From: Hypomesus transpacificus
Taxonomy: Eukaryota > Chordata > Actinopteri > Osmeriformes > Osmeridae
Length of the DNA stretch: 64,000 nt
Assembly (NCBI RefSeq): GCF_021917145.1
Contig: NC_061078.1
Span: 6,983,076 to 7,047,075 of the forward strand
Direction of reading: 5' to 3'
Numbering within the stretch: position 1 is the stretch's first letter; every line of letters starts with the position of its first letter. Shown here piece after piece: positions 10,837 to 22,653 of the stretch. The position numbers and the translations under genes are program-made. The notes under the pieces were generated by a model. It searched no databases and was not told where the DNA came from. It saw only the letters and a list, made by a program, of their open reading frames with translations.

Positions 10837-13475
10837 ATGTCTGCCTTCAAGTTCACCCTGCTGACCCTGCTGCTGGTGTCTGCCTGCTGGGCAGAGGAGG
10901 AGGTATACCACCTAGTCTACCTATGTACTGTATCTACAGATCCTGCTGTGTGCTTTGTCACTTATATACTAACATACCATAACTTTTTATTCTTCTAAAT
11001 CTCTCTCCAATCACTGTTACGGCTCTGCAGACAGGTGTGTACAGTTATTTTTGTTCTGTGTAACATGATGAACTACATTTTCCAAAACATGAGTATGTAA
11101 TGTTGCACATTGTAAGGGAGTGTTAAGAGAGCCCTAACTTCAGTTCCTTTGCAGAGAGTGTGGAGGACCAATCAGATGATATGTCTGTGTCTGCCCTGCT
11201 GGAGAGAGCCAATGAGAACATGAGTAAGTCAGTTAGCCCTTCAACATACTAATGCTACAGAAGCTATTAGCAGACCAACTCAACCAGACATTGTAGAAGA
11301 ATATATATAACAAACACCTCCTGTTGGATCACCAAACAAACAAGACTGGAGTAGTACAGATGTTTGAGACACACATTTTGAGGAACATGCTGCACATTTT
11401 GACAACATTAAGAGGGGCTTAAGGAAAAATCTGGCAATGTACCTTAACCGTGTCTTGCTTCTTGATGGTGGTCTCCTCTGCTGTAGCCCCTGACTTGGAT
11501 ATGCCTATCCTGATGGACGGTGACATCGCTGTGGAATCTGAGGCTGAGAGGAACGCTGACCCCTGCACCTCCAGTGGCTGCATGTGGGGAAAGTGGACCG
11601 ACGGAAAGGTCTACATTCCCTACGCCATCTCCAATCAGTACTGTACGTAAATTGCCTAGTCTTGCTATTGCAACTCTAAGCCTAGTACAATGGTTGTTAA
11701 TTTTGCATTGTACAGCTGTTTATAATCCTAGCCCAGTTCCAGCATACAGGCCACAATCTTATGCTAACTGGAGCAAAATCAAAGATACCCTCCCAGTTCA
11801 GAAACAGTCAATGACTATCTGTTCTATTGTCCTCCCCCCTGTCTCCTCCCTGTCCCTTCTCATGTCTCCTTCCTGTGTCATCTCTCTTCCTCCCCCAGCT
11901 TCCAGGGAGAGGTCCATCATTGAGAGAGGTCTGGAGTCCTTCTCCTCCTTCTCCTGTATCCGCTTCAGACCCCGTCGCAGCAATGACAGGGACTACCTCA
12001 ACATCCAGTCTAAAAAAGGGTATAAAAATCTTCTAGGATAGCTGTCTAACATCTAATCAGACCTTAACATAGACATACCTTTTTACTACTGAGAATAAAC
12101 GTAATGTCTCTGGTTCCATTTGATTAAGGACACAAAAGAAAACACTACAATTTGAGCTTTTGGTCTCAAAACCTAAACTATACAATGGTCATGACTCCCT
12201 TTCCATCTGTGCTGCAGCTGCTACTCCTTCGTTGGTCGTCGTGGTAATGCTCAGGAGTTGTCTCTGGCTCGCAGTGGCTGCCTGTACCACGGCACTGTTC
12301 AGCATGAGCTTCTGCACGCCCTGGGCTTCAACCACGAGCAGACCCGCTCTGACAGGGACAACCACATTAAGGTGTTGCTGCAGAACGTCCAGTCTGGTGA
12401 GTGTGCAGTGCAGAAAGGGGGATCGAACCCCTGACGTGCTTGCTTTGACAGTGCTACAGTACCTCACCATTGTAGCCCCAAACCACCTTTGCTACTTTAA
12501 CATTGTGAATTAGAAATATGTACATGCACTGTATATGTACACACAAAGTTGTATCCTACTTATGTATAGATATATATTGTAAAGAGCCATATTGAGCACC
12601 TTTGATAGCCAGCCAGGAGTACTTTGCTGACTAATAAATATAATATCACTGTATACTGAATGTCTCTTCCCTTTATGCTTTCAGGCATGGAGCACAACTT
12701 CAGGAAGATCGCCACCCTGAACCAGGGCACCTCCTATGACTATGGCTCCGTCATGCAGTACCACAGGTCAGTACTGGATCTCTGCCTATGAGACAACCAC
12801 AGGGACTAGTCTAAACCTCAGTCTAAGAGAAACAGACATCACCAGGTAATAATCGCACTTTAGTTCTATAGAAAAAATAACCTTTTCCTCATGGATATGT
12901 CTCCTACAGGACTGCCTTCTCTAAGAACGGCCAGCCCACCATGGTGCCCATCCCCAACAGCAACGTTGCCTTTGGCCAGGCCAAAGAGATGAGCAGGAAT
13001 GACAAGGCCAGGCTCAACACGCTGTACAAGTGCTGTAAGTTCATAAGAGAGTTGTACAACAGTACTGCCACACAGTGTTGGGGTTTGTGGAAAGTCTGAA
13101 CTCCTTGTTATATCAGACAAAAAGGTGCATACAAGGACTGCTCATTTTTGACATCAGCCCCCGTCACTGTAGATGAAACTGGTCGTCTAACTCTGGAATC
13201 TTTAGCACTTCTGCTGACTTTTTCCACTCACGCACTCAGATCAACATATTTTTTTTAATCTGATTAAACTAATTAAACAAAAAAAAATCCATATAATAAA
13301 ATACCAGTGGAACCATTTGGATTAAACTGGAATTATATGTTTAATTATTTACATGTATTTAATTATAATACAGCAAAAGGAAGTTGATTTAAATACGAAA
13401 ATACTTTTATTTAAACTATTTTAGATTTAGCAATGGTAACTGTGTATGCACGTTTGTTGTCTGGTTTCTACAGAA
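10837..13475 (+). CDS. Astacin gene B: six-cysteine astacin (nephrosin-like) metalloprotease
   Basis: A non-coding exon ends at 10728. Coding exons: 10837-10902, a 4-nt micro-exon 11031-11034 (ACAG), 11155-11223, 11487-11642, 11899-12019, 12218-12396, 12685-12766, 12910-13034, and 13474-13475, which supplies only AA of a stop codon split as T|AA. Total 804 nt, 267 aa. The signal peptide is MSAFKFTLLTLLLVSACWA. The propeptide carries SALLERANENM, and the mature start is near RNADPC. Zinc site [19 protein letters not shown], Met-turn SVMQY, six cysteines ending in YKC. The [20 protein letters not shown] block resembles carp nephrosin as I recall it. B is almost identical to D, introns included. 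If the micro-exon is wrong, an acceptor two bases further on (CAGAG before AGTGTG) would also keep frame. Confidence 0.88.
11031..11034 (+). other. Candidate 4-nt micro-exon of gene B
   Basis: ACAG sits between acceptor CTCTGCAG and donor GTGTGTAC. Exon 1 ends in phase 0. If exon 3 is joined at its first, CAG-type acceptor, it needs one extra base in front, otherwise a stop arises within the exon. The 4 nt (1 mod 3) supply that base. The equivalent exon is 31 nt (also 1 mod 3) in genes A and C. Confidence 0.55.
12405..12475 (-). repeat. tRNA-like SINE remnant in intron 6 of gene B
   Basis: On the minus strand the block carries AGGGGTTCGATCCCCC, a good tRNA B-box stem-loop, inside an otherwise degenerate sequence. 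The same remnant is in gene D (about 24209-24279), and a shorter decayed one is in gene E (about 28220-28250). It is not a functional tRNA: no acceptor stem or anticodon arm is seen. Confidence 0.5.
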
Positions 13476-13701
13476 GGAAATCAAATGGGCACAAACATCA
13501 ACACCGTATTGGATGCTTCCCCCTGCAAGGGTATTACCACAATCGTGACTTGCCGAAGCCCAGGAATCTGCCAATAGGCTACACCAAGGGGAAGTCGATC
13601 CTGACCGTGTCTCAAATCATCTCTGTTGCATGTATTCAGTTTCATCTTCCTGGACTGAACTTCTATCCCCCTATGAGTTTGTGTCATGACTTTGATCCAA
13701 C

Positions 13702-13707
13702 AATAAA
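13702..13707 (+). terminator. Poly(A) signal of gene B
   Basis: AATAAA lies about 230 bp into the terminal exon, which is almost wholly 3' UTR because the stop codon is completed by its first two bases. Confidence 0.65.
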
Positions 13708-14289
13708 CTTTGTACCAAACTGAACATCGTTACTGTCTTCCTTAATAGATTATACATGACATATAACATGTAGCCTATATTTGAGTAATTACGGACTCAA
13801 TTTATGATCAGAAAACTACAACTGAAGAATATCAGTAAATTTGTCTGTGTGCATCTCCTTATCTATAACCGGGTATGAAGTTGCAAGTCGGCATGTGTTT
13901 TGGGTTAGGATCCAAGGGAAGTGCTTTGTGTGATATTGTTTGATTGAGTGGTTCCCATTCAGGCAAAATCATTTGGCGAATAGACGCTTCACTACCATTT
14001 TGAATAATCTCTCCTGTGTTAAATTATAATTCTTTTGACCAGAGGGTGGCTTATTTAAACCAATTTAGCCTACTATGCTGCCTCAGGACATTCCTGAGAC
14101 AGCAACGCGCGCAGGTAGAATATACGTTTTGCCTTCCCGTAAAAATCGATGCTAAATACGTTTTTTTTTTCACGAAAAAAGCTAGCTAGCTAGCACTAGC
14201 TATCGAACAAGTGTAAACCTCAAATCGGGGCATCGTAGGCTAAATCGGTAGGACTAGGCAGTTTGGCCAGAGCCTGTTTAAGGAGAGCC

Positions 14290-15080
14290 TGCCCACTCCC
14301 TATTAATCCGCATTGTACCGAATTTTGTTGCAGTTCCACCAGAGTTCCACTGGGAGTGATCGCGGTCGAGTGCATGTTGAATGGGAGTCTATGGAGCTAA
14401 ACGGCTAACTTTGTCTCTTTCGCCTGATTGTTGTTGATAAATCTCAGATTTGATTATAGTTTTTGCATGTTCAAGATAGATTACAGGTCAAAAGTTGAAT
14501 GAACGAGTACTTATGTCCTTTCGATTTCTTACAGGGTAAGTCGTTGTTGCCCATAACACGCTAGCATTCTGCTAACGAATGTTGATTGGTTAGTGAAGGA
14601 CTGACTAAGACCAGAGATCCCGCTTGATGGCATCCGAAGCAGAACCAGAATGTCAGAGCATTAGCAACATTAGCAACAACATTAGCAAGCCAAAACTCTT
14701 TCTAGCATGTGTATTGACAGGGAGAGCCTAACCTGTCAGCTTTGTTGTCGATGCCTGAGAGTAAAGTGAAGTAACCAGAGCTTGTCGTCAAGCAGTAGCT
14801 CTGGTCGTATGATGTGTATGACGTCAATGCCATTTTCAAAGGCTTTTTAGAACAGAAAGGCGACTTTAAAAAAACTTTTTTTTGCCTCCCCTTTCGATTT
14901 CAGAATTTAAATTACTAGACAAAAAATTTTATTCTGAGAAAAGTGGATTTTGAGGGGTATAGCTCCATAGTCCTCCATTCATTCTGCACTCGACCGTTAG
15001 CGTCCTCATATGGAACTTGAGTGGAACTGCAACCAGTTCAGAACCCGGAAGTTTCCCGAGAGTGGGAGTTCTCTCTTTAT
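14290..15080. mobile_element. Foldback / long-TIR DNA element, family not recognised
   Basis: The arms at about 14328-14400 and 14961-15035 are imperfect inverted copies. Both contain a GGTCGAGTGCA-type core, a TATGGAGCTA-type core and GTTGCAGTTCCAC. The interior has ATTAGCAACA repeats and no recognisable transposase. Ends are approximate, and no target-site duplication was assigned. Confidence 0.5.
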
Positions 15081-15569
15081 TAGACATTCTCTGGTTTGGC
15101 ATTGTGACGTCAGATAGAACAGCTTTTGGTACTAGGACCGTTTTTGGCGTGACAGCACTCCCTCGCGTCTTGATATCGCAACCAAACGGAGGGGACACAG
15201 GTGTTTCACATTATACTTTCTTTGTTATAGAATTCAAGAGAAGATTGACGGTTATCTGTGTAAATAACAGATGTTATTCACAAAATTCGCAACGTTCTTG
15301 CTCCACGACATTGCATTCTGAGGAAATATACCCCAGCTATGATTACAAAGGAAATGTATTTTGTTTAGCAAGTTCAAAGTATTTCTTTTCACATGGCTCT
15401 TTATATTGATAAAGGTTCAAAGGCATGTGATTTTAATGCAGTTAGTTTGCACGGACCAAAGGTTCACATGCTTACAGCCTACAAAAGTATATGTATACCA
15501 AGTGTATTGGTATTAAATGCATGCTATTAAATGTACATGACGCTGGGGTAGAAGGGAAGAAATGTATGC

Positions 15570-15770
15570 GGGGGGAGAGCATTTCATGGCAGGCCTTGTT
15601 TTCATTTTGATGTAAATGCAATGCACCCCCTGCTAACTTTGACTAGGAAAGTGTTACATGCCTGAAACTTACTCTGGTTACCAGGGGCGGCGCCCCTGTA
15701 TATTATATATAAAAACGATTAATAAATGGCTTGTTGTATAGCTTCTTGCCATGAAATGCACCCCCCCCCC
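15570..15770. mobile_element. Short foldback MITE-like element
   Basis: GGGGGGAGAGCATTTCATGG near 15570 is mirrored by the inverted CCATGAAATGCACCCCCC near 15749, about 200 bp apart. There is no coding capacity. Family unknown. Confidence 0.45.
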
Positions 15771-15875
15771 CTTTTGTTATGTTATATTACTATTCTTTAA
15801 TAAATTACCAAAGCATTAGTCCTCGCGCATGTGTTCCCCTTTGTTTGTCTCAACCCCCGAGCCGGGTTCGTGACA

Positions 15876-16160
15876 ACACAAACTCCCACAGTGAGACACA
15901 ACAATGTTTCATCATCTGTTTCAAAACTTCTCTCTCAGCCTATGCAACACCTGCTGAAAAGTTGCATAGATTATTTGATAAAAATGTTTTGTTGTTGCAA
16001 TTTTTGTGTGTATCATAAATCCTATTAATAAAGACACTGTCTGGTGTCATTTATATTTGGTCAAAAAGCATAAGCTGCATAGATACAATGCAGGTGCTCG
16101 AAATCTATAACTTCAGTTCGGTTAAACTTGTCTGGTGGTCTATTGCACCTCATTCATGGT
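15876..16160 (+). repeat. Truncated extra copy of the A-type astacin upstream flank
   Basis: The segment closely matches 17133-17457 (upstream of gene C) and, less closely, 5180-5505 (upstream of gene A). It stops where a LINE fragment begins. No promoter or gene follows it, so it is a leftover of unequal exchange or a deleted gene copy. Confidence 0.7.
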
Positions 16161-16455
16161 AATGAATAGATTCAAAACCCTGGTACTGACCTTCCGAGCG
16201 GTGAACGGGACTGCACCCAACTACATCAAGTCTATGCTCCAGCCTTACACCCCCACCCGCCACCTACGGTCTTCTTCTGACAACCTTCTGGTTGTCCCAC
16301 CACTCAAGAGCGCCTGGTCCCAACACAAGCTCTTCTCCTGTCTGGCCCCCCAATGGTGGAATCAACTCCCCACCTCCATCAGAGACACTGACTGTCTCCC
16401 CACCTTCAAGAAAAGGCTCAAAATGCACTTGTTCCGGGAGTACAATGGTACTTAG
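16161..16455 (+). mobile_element. LINE fragment, C-terminal end of ORF2 (L2/Rex1-like)
   Basis: An open frame of about 95 codons reads FRAVNGTAPNYIKSMLQPYT, then RHLRSSSDNLLVVPP, APQWWNQLPTSI and FKKRLKMHLFR, ending in TAG at 16453-16455. This is the tail found downstream of reverse transcriptase in fish L2/Rex1-type LINEs. It is a short 5'-truncated copy and sits at the right end of the duplicated flank. Confidence 0.75.
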
Positions 16456-16459
16456 GAAT

Positions 16460-17040
16460 GATTGGCTGGACCTGATGTTTCCTCCAGGATCACAAAGACT
16501 CTTATTGAGAGATTTGTTAATAAAATAGAAAAAAAAATGTCTTGAAAGCATTGTTTACTAACGGGGAATGCAGTAAGAGGCTATAAAGGTGCTGCAAATG
16601 ACAGTACCCCCAGTATTCTTTGCTGAAGCCATGACTGCATTTTAGTGCCCAACAGGGTTAGGGGTCTCAGCTCTCAGATCTACAGGTCGTAGATCTGATA
16701 TTTTCAGATGCCCAGAAGGAACAAGAGAACAGTTATTTAGAAGAGGAGGCATCTGACTAACACACCTCTACTTTAGTAAAGAAAACAGTTATGACAGGTC
16801 TGCTGTAATGAAAACGAGTGGTTGTCCACTGATTAAATGCAGTCTTTCTGCACTGTTAAGAGGTAAACTCCACATATTCACAAAGTTTGTGATGAATGAC
16901 TCGTTTTTTCCTAAAGCAAATAGATTAGGGGGTTAAAATTTAATGTAGCTGCTCTATTTTAGGGGTTTCGTGAAGGTGTGTCATGTTTTACCCCGAGGAC
17001 AGGGAGAGTATACAGAAAGTTAAGACTGCACAAGGGCTAG
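16460..17040. other. Unassigned spacer before the second duplication unit
   Basis: No gene or clear repeat is seen. Homology to the first unit restarts at about 17040, which corresponds to about 5088 in unit 1. Confidence 0.5.
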
Positions 17041-17878
17041 GGATCTGCATCAGGACCACATTGCAGGCCTAAGAACTGGATTACATCTTATATTTGCAAC
17101 ATCATGTTCCCAAGAAACCACAAACCTGCTGATGTTTAGGAACACAAACTCCCACGGTGAGACACAACAATGTTTCATCATTTGTTTCAAAACTTCTCTC
17201 TCACATTAGCCTATGCAACAGCTGCTGAAAAGTTGCAAAGATTATGTGATAAAAATGTGGTTGCAATTTTAGTGTGCATCATGAATATTAATCTATTAAT
17301 AAAGACACTTTTCTGTTTCTGTTTTAAATTGTGATGTTATTTATATTTGATCAAAAAGCATTACCTGCATAGATACAATGCAAGTGCTAGAAATCTATAA
17401 CTTCAGTCCTGTTAAACTTGTCTGGTGGTCTATTGCAGCTCATTCGTGGTGATGAATGGTCATTTCTTAACATCCCCTTTGAAAGCTTTTGTTCTGCTTT
17501 TACAAAGATTGTTTATAGACACATTTGAGTTCAAACAGAAGCTGTAAAATTGCATTTTCAAATCTTCAAAATGTTTATCACTTAACACCGTAACAGTTTC
17601 AAAGATTGCACAGTTCAAATTAGATTGAAGTCAGCATGAGATCAAATAAAAAAAGGCAGAACACAACATTTCTTTGATACTGTACAATCTTTCAAAACAT
17701 TAAGCTAAATGTACAAATATTGAGCAGTAGTTTTGCATAACTTTTATCTTCCCCGTAATAACCATACTTCTAGGAACTAGCTGAAACTGGTTTGAGTTGG
17801 TCAAGATCCCCTGCTCTTCAGTAATGTCCTCCTGGTCAGCTGGTTCTCACTGATGCAGTAGAGGACAGTTTGGAGAGG

Positions 17879-17886
17879 TATATAAA
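17879..17886 (+). promoter_or_regulatory. TATA box of astacin gene C
   Basis: TATATAAA lies 58 bp before the ATG at 17937, in flank shared with gene A. Confidence 0.7.
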
Positions 17887-17936
17887 CAGCAGTGTTTAAC
17901 TTCCAGGGTGCTTTCGTCTGTGGGTCGATCTCTATC

Positions 17937-20020
17937 ATGTCACCTCTCTGTGTTTTTGCCATCTTCTCGGCTCTCCTGTGCTCCACTCAGGGCTACTATA
18001 TAAAGGTAAGGTTCAGTCTGCTTGTTAACTATTATATTTACCAAACTCTATGTTGACAATTTATTACCTTATGAATAATGTGTTTCATCTCTTCAACTTC
18101 TTTAGGCTTTGTTTGAAGAAAAATCAGAGGAAGAAGGTAAACCTTAATCTGTTTATGGTAACTGATCAATGACTGGTACAGAGATACCTTTATAACCATT
18201 TGTCTCTCTTGTTATTTGGGTCTTACAGTCAACAGCATAGAAGCTGATGAATTTGCTGTCTCAACCCTACTGGAGAGAGCCAATATCCATGTTGGTGAGG
18301 CAACAAGCAGATCACATTACACAATCAACTCAACTAATCTAAACTCTTAACTACAACCTGAGACAATTACACACTGTCCTCTCCTTCAGGGGAGGGTCTG
18401 GATGAGCCATTGGTCATGTACGGAGACATTGCAGTAAAGACAGGACTGCAAAATGCTGATCCTTGCACGGCTAAAGGCTGCAAGTGGCCCAAGGCTGCTG
18501 ACGGCAATGTCTATGTGCCCTTCACCATCGCCAAAGTCTACTGTGAGTGTGGATCCTCTGTGGAACCTGTTAGATTAGAAAGTATTTCAGAAGTTAGAAT
18601 CTTAGAATCTAGAATTATTCGTTGAATCTTGGCTTGCTGGTGTAGACTCTAATCAGACTGTAGTACCTCAGTAGTGAACCGGTGTGACTAAATCCTGGTG
18701 TCTCTGTGTGCAGCATCCCGGGAGAGTTCTGTCATCCTGGATGGTCTCAACTCCTTCGCCGTCTCCACGTGTGTCCGCTTCATCCCCAGGACAACACAGA
18801 GGGACTTTGTGGACATCCAGTGTCGCTCAGGGTGAAGACAACTGTAGTATAAATACACATACATTTCTTCCTCTGTCAGAACTGGAAAAGCAATGCAAAT
18901 AAATTAACAGCTAATACTCATGTGTGTATTCTATTCTATGAGTTTTCTTCAGAGATATTTGACATCATGCGTGTCTCTATCCTGTGCTTTTAGATGTTAC
19001 TCGTATGTGGGTCGGCAGGGGTCTGGTCAGGTGGTGTCTCTGGCTCGGAATGGGTGTGTGTTCCGTTCCGTGGTCCAGCATGAACTGCTGCACGCCCTGG
19101 GCTTCGACCACGAGCAGACCCGCTCTGACCGTGATCAGAATGTCCGTATACTACTGGAAAATGTCATACCCGGTAGGTGTTTCAGTGACACTAACCAATT
19201 GTACATACAAATTTAATTATGAATTCATTCATAAATCAATGAATGCATACATTTACTACCCCAACCCCTCTGATATGCGAGCATTTACACATTCCATCAA
19301 GGACAAAGATACTGTCTGCATTGTGCAATATCTAATATCCTGTTTAGGAAGAAAGTGTCTTATTGTGCCACATTGTTCACTCGCAGGACAAGAACACAAC
19401 TTTAGGAAGATCAACACCAACAACCTGGGTACTCCGTATGACTATAATTCTGTCATGCATTACAGCAGGTCAGTTACACAGTCCAACTCAACATACAACT
19501 AGATATACAGGCTACAATCCATACTGTTATTATAATGTAGTTCTGAGGACAGAGCTATTACAATATCCTCTTTCTCCTGCCCTGTATGTATGTATTGTGG
19601 TCCTGTACTGTATGTGTGTGTATGTATGTATGTATTAATGGGTGTTTAATGTCCCTTGTGGCTGCTGCAGGTATGCCTTCTCCAAGAACAGAGAACCCAC
19701 CATCATTCCCATTCCAGATAACAACGTGGTCATTGGCCGGGCCACACAAATGAGTCCTATGGACATCATGCGCATCAACCTCCTCTACAACTGCAGTAAG
19801 AGACACTCAGAACAACTAACTACAGCTGTAGACTTCATTAAACAATACCTTTATACTACTGTAACTCCATCTAATTACAGCTGTAAAACCACTGTAACTA
19901 CAATTAACTACGGCTGTTTTTGTCTAATAAGGGATCATCTGTGATTTGATTGACGGTAACCTCCCATCTCTCTCTCTTTCATTCTCAGATCGCAACATGT
20001 TTGGCTCAATAGAAGAGTAG
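17937..20020 (+). CDS. Astacin gene C: C6AST-type metalloprotease, sister of A, with an extra cysteine
   Basis: Nine coding exons: 17937-18005, 18106-18136, 18229-18294, 18390-18542, 18714-18831, 18994-19172, 19387-19468, 19671-19795 and 19989-20020. Every exon has the same length as in gene A, 855 nt in total, 284 aa, all in frame. Signal peptide [19 protein letters not shown]. Zinc site [19 protein letters not shown], Met-turn SVMHY, end YNCNRNMFGSIEE. Compared with A it has VDIQCRSGCYSYVG instead of [14 protein letters not shown], so the protease domain carries seven cysteines. Introns 6 and 7 are nearly identical to those of A, while intron 4 lacks the LINE. The SVMHY and FDHE choices separate A and C from the nephrosin-like B, D, E and F. 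Secreted zinc protease by family; substrate unknown. Confidence 0.9.
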
Positions 20021-20148
20021 CATATTCTGAAGACGTAATGTTCATAAGAAAAGCTTTCTGTATTGTGCATAAAAATTGCATTGGCAAACATTTTCATGTC
20101 AGCTCAAGTCATATTTTGTGGTCTGTACCAAAATCCTATCAAAACTGA

Positions 20149-20154
20149 AATAAA
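20149..20154 (+). terminator. Poly(A) signal of gene C
   Basis: AATAAA 130 bp after the stop codon, matching gene A. Confidence 0.65.
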
Positions 20155-20159
20155 CATTG

Positions 20160-22430
20160 CATTTGTTTGCGTACTAGCATTCTGTAATGTATTGCTTCAG
20201 TCACCATGTCACATATCGCCTATATAAGGAGAAAAAGATATATATAAAAAAAAATTTTTTACAATAAGTAACAGTCAGATTGTGAATACACAGAATATCC
20301 TTTCTCTTGTACATTTCCCTAATTCTAAACAAATTCACTTTATATTGGCCAAACCTATACTGTGTCTTTTGGAAGAGGGGTAAACTGAACAGTGTATGAA
20401 CTAAATATGCTGGAATTGCAGTTATTGTACTATGTGTGTTGAAGTAGAATAGAAATAGGACATTTCCTTAAAAAATCTAAACATTCTTAATTTGTTTTAT
20501 TTTATAGATTTGAATGAAAATATGATTTTGCTGATAAATTCTATCAATTACAAGTCAATAATCTTTTACAATATTAAGGTTTTACATCTTCCCTACTTTA
20601 CTTTGATTATTGTACATCAGAAAGAGAAATATATATTTTTTTAAGAAGTAGGAGTGAGCAAGAAGAAAAAGCTGGGAGAAGAAAAGGCTAGACTGTGGTC
20701 CACATTCCTTTTATACACAACTTTTAAAAAGAAAAATCATACCACGTTTGAACACTTCACGTTATGACTACCAATGCAACAGGACATTATCAGGTGTGAC
20801 AAACATCAAGCAAAGCCAATGTAGCATTTAAGAGGTTAAGGCCAGGTGTCTCCCAGCCTATAAGATCATAGTAGAGTTATGTAGACAGTGTCATTTGTGA
20901 TATACAGAACCCCAAAATGGTCACCATAGTGTCAACCATTTGCTCTCCAGAGAACATTCACAGGTGTGCTTATGCTTGAGAAAACATGTATACACAGGGT
21001 TTAAATTAGGGGGGGCCGGGTTGGGGGGGGTTTAAGACTTTGATTAAAACAACAGGTCGGGAGGGGGGGGGTCAATACACGCCCTGGAGAAGAAGTTGAC
21101 CCCCCGATTGTCATTGTATAATTCGCACTCTGTGTATACATCTTTGCTGAGTTAAAGGAATGGTGCTTTATGTCCTTACACAACATGAAACACCTGTTTT
21201 CTTTCCCAAACATAATCAGGGATATGGCCTTGACAGGACTGGAACATTAGCAACCATCACAAGTAGTCAATGACTCAGTTCCAAACTGTATTGAGAAAAC
21301 CATAGCCTACTGTTCATTTATTCAACTATAGCAATCTGCCTGTAGTCAGACAGAGAGACCAAAAGGCAGACAGGCAAACTTACACTCTTAAACACACACG
21401 TAATGACAGGAAGACATATGCAGGCAAGCAGACATACTGACATAGAACATTATTAACTATTAAATTGAGTTCCGGATATACTGAAATGCCTATCAGATTT
21501 ACTCAGACACACTCTTACATTCTCAAAAATTCGAACTCATCCTTATTAGACTTGAGCGTTTCCTAAATGAGTGTGTGAATGTGTTTCACATGCGTGTGAG
21601 TATTTCATATGTATGTGTGTGTAAGTTTTCAGTAGTATGAATGTGTGAGCATTTCATATGAATGTGTATGTGTTTCTTGTGTAGGGAGAGTCGGAATTAT
21701 TTCCCAAACAGCCCTTTTGCGTTCGTTAAAAACACAGCAACACGACTTGGAAGTAACGACTGCAAACAAACCAATTTCACAAGAAACAAACTAGCTCAGA
21801 CTGAACATTTTATTTCTCACATCTGCATGAATTTGGGAAACATGGCGGAGCAAAGGGACAATAAATGGTTTATTGTCGAATGAGGAAGACATAGAGGGAG
21901 GTAAAAGCGTGGTTAGACTGCCCATCACCACATAGCGTTTGTCTATAATCATATAATCATAGCAATATCACACATAATAATGCTCTTCAATCATTGGGCC
22001 AGTAAGGGCCAAGTGAAGAGAAGTCAGGATACCAATAATAAAATGCAGAAATTAAGTCCCATGTCTGAGTCAAAAGTCTGCTGTGTCTGACTTATTCATA
22101 CACCACAACCAGTCTCTGACAGAAACATTTCCAAACATTGCACATGAAACACCTGTTTGTTTTCACACACATTAGCCAGGGACATGGCCTTGACTTGACT
22201 GGAACATTTGCAACATGGATCACTAAGTTTATCAAAACACAGGAAATCCTTGACTGTTCCAAATGGTATTGAGAACCCAATACTGTTCAATTATTAAAAT
22301 ATACACTCTTAAACACAGACTTAATGACAAGAAGACATATGCAGGCAGGCAGACATACTGACATAGACCATTCTGCTGGCCCATACCTAATCAGACAAAT
22401 CAGTTGAGCTGACTCAGGTGTCCATGTTCT
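20160..22430. other. Spacer between astacin genes C and D
   Basis: No gene is seen. It is the A-B spacer enlarged by a MITE (20995-21132) and by a local duplication: 21181-21446 and 22136-22369 are both copies of A-B spacer sequence (10290-10560). About 690 bp of sequence without a match in the A-B spacer separates the two copies. Confidence 0.6.
20995..21132. mobile_element. 138-bp hAT-type MITE with target-site duplication
   Basis: The element begins CAGGG, ends CTCTG, is rich in G runs, and is flanked by the 8-bp direct repeat TGTATACA (20987-20994 and 21133-21140). The A-B spacer carries one TGTATACA at 10246-10253 and no insert, an exact empty site. The 8-bp duplication and the termini fit hAT elements. 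Confidence 0.75.
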
Positions 22431-22439
22431 TCCTCCAGC

Positions 22440-22449
22440 CCATATATGG
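22440..22449. promoter_or_regulatory. CArG box upstream of gene D
   Basis: CCATATATGG, same position relative to the TATA-like element (22482-22490) as in gene B. Confidence 0.5.
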
Positions 22450-22653
22450 AGGTAGGGGCGTCATCGCAAGGACCCTAAAAATGTATATTAACCCATCAGA
22501 AGACCCTCTTCTTTACTCCTGGCCTACTTTCCCTGAAGACTGAAGGTGAGTCCCTGGCAGCATTACCTCCTCCCTGAACCACCTCTGCTACTCTGTGGTC
22601 CTCCAGTGTGTTTGTGGTGTAGCTGAGCCTTGCATCTCCCTCTCTACCTCCAG

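Noticed and set aside
11520-12041. 173-codon plus-strand open frame, repeated at 23324-23845
   Set aside because: It reads across the donor of exon 4 and an intron of genes B and D in another frame. The repetition is due to the B/D duplication, not to selection.
12405-12475. Functional tRNA gene in introns of B and D
   Set aside because: Only the B-box stem is convincing; the acceptor and anticodon arms are missing.
13474-13572. Possible C-terminal extension of gene B (cysteine-containing frame after the last intron)
   Set aside because: The splice joins T to AA and stops translation. The frame is broken by indels in gene D, so it behaves as 3' UTR.
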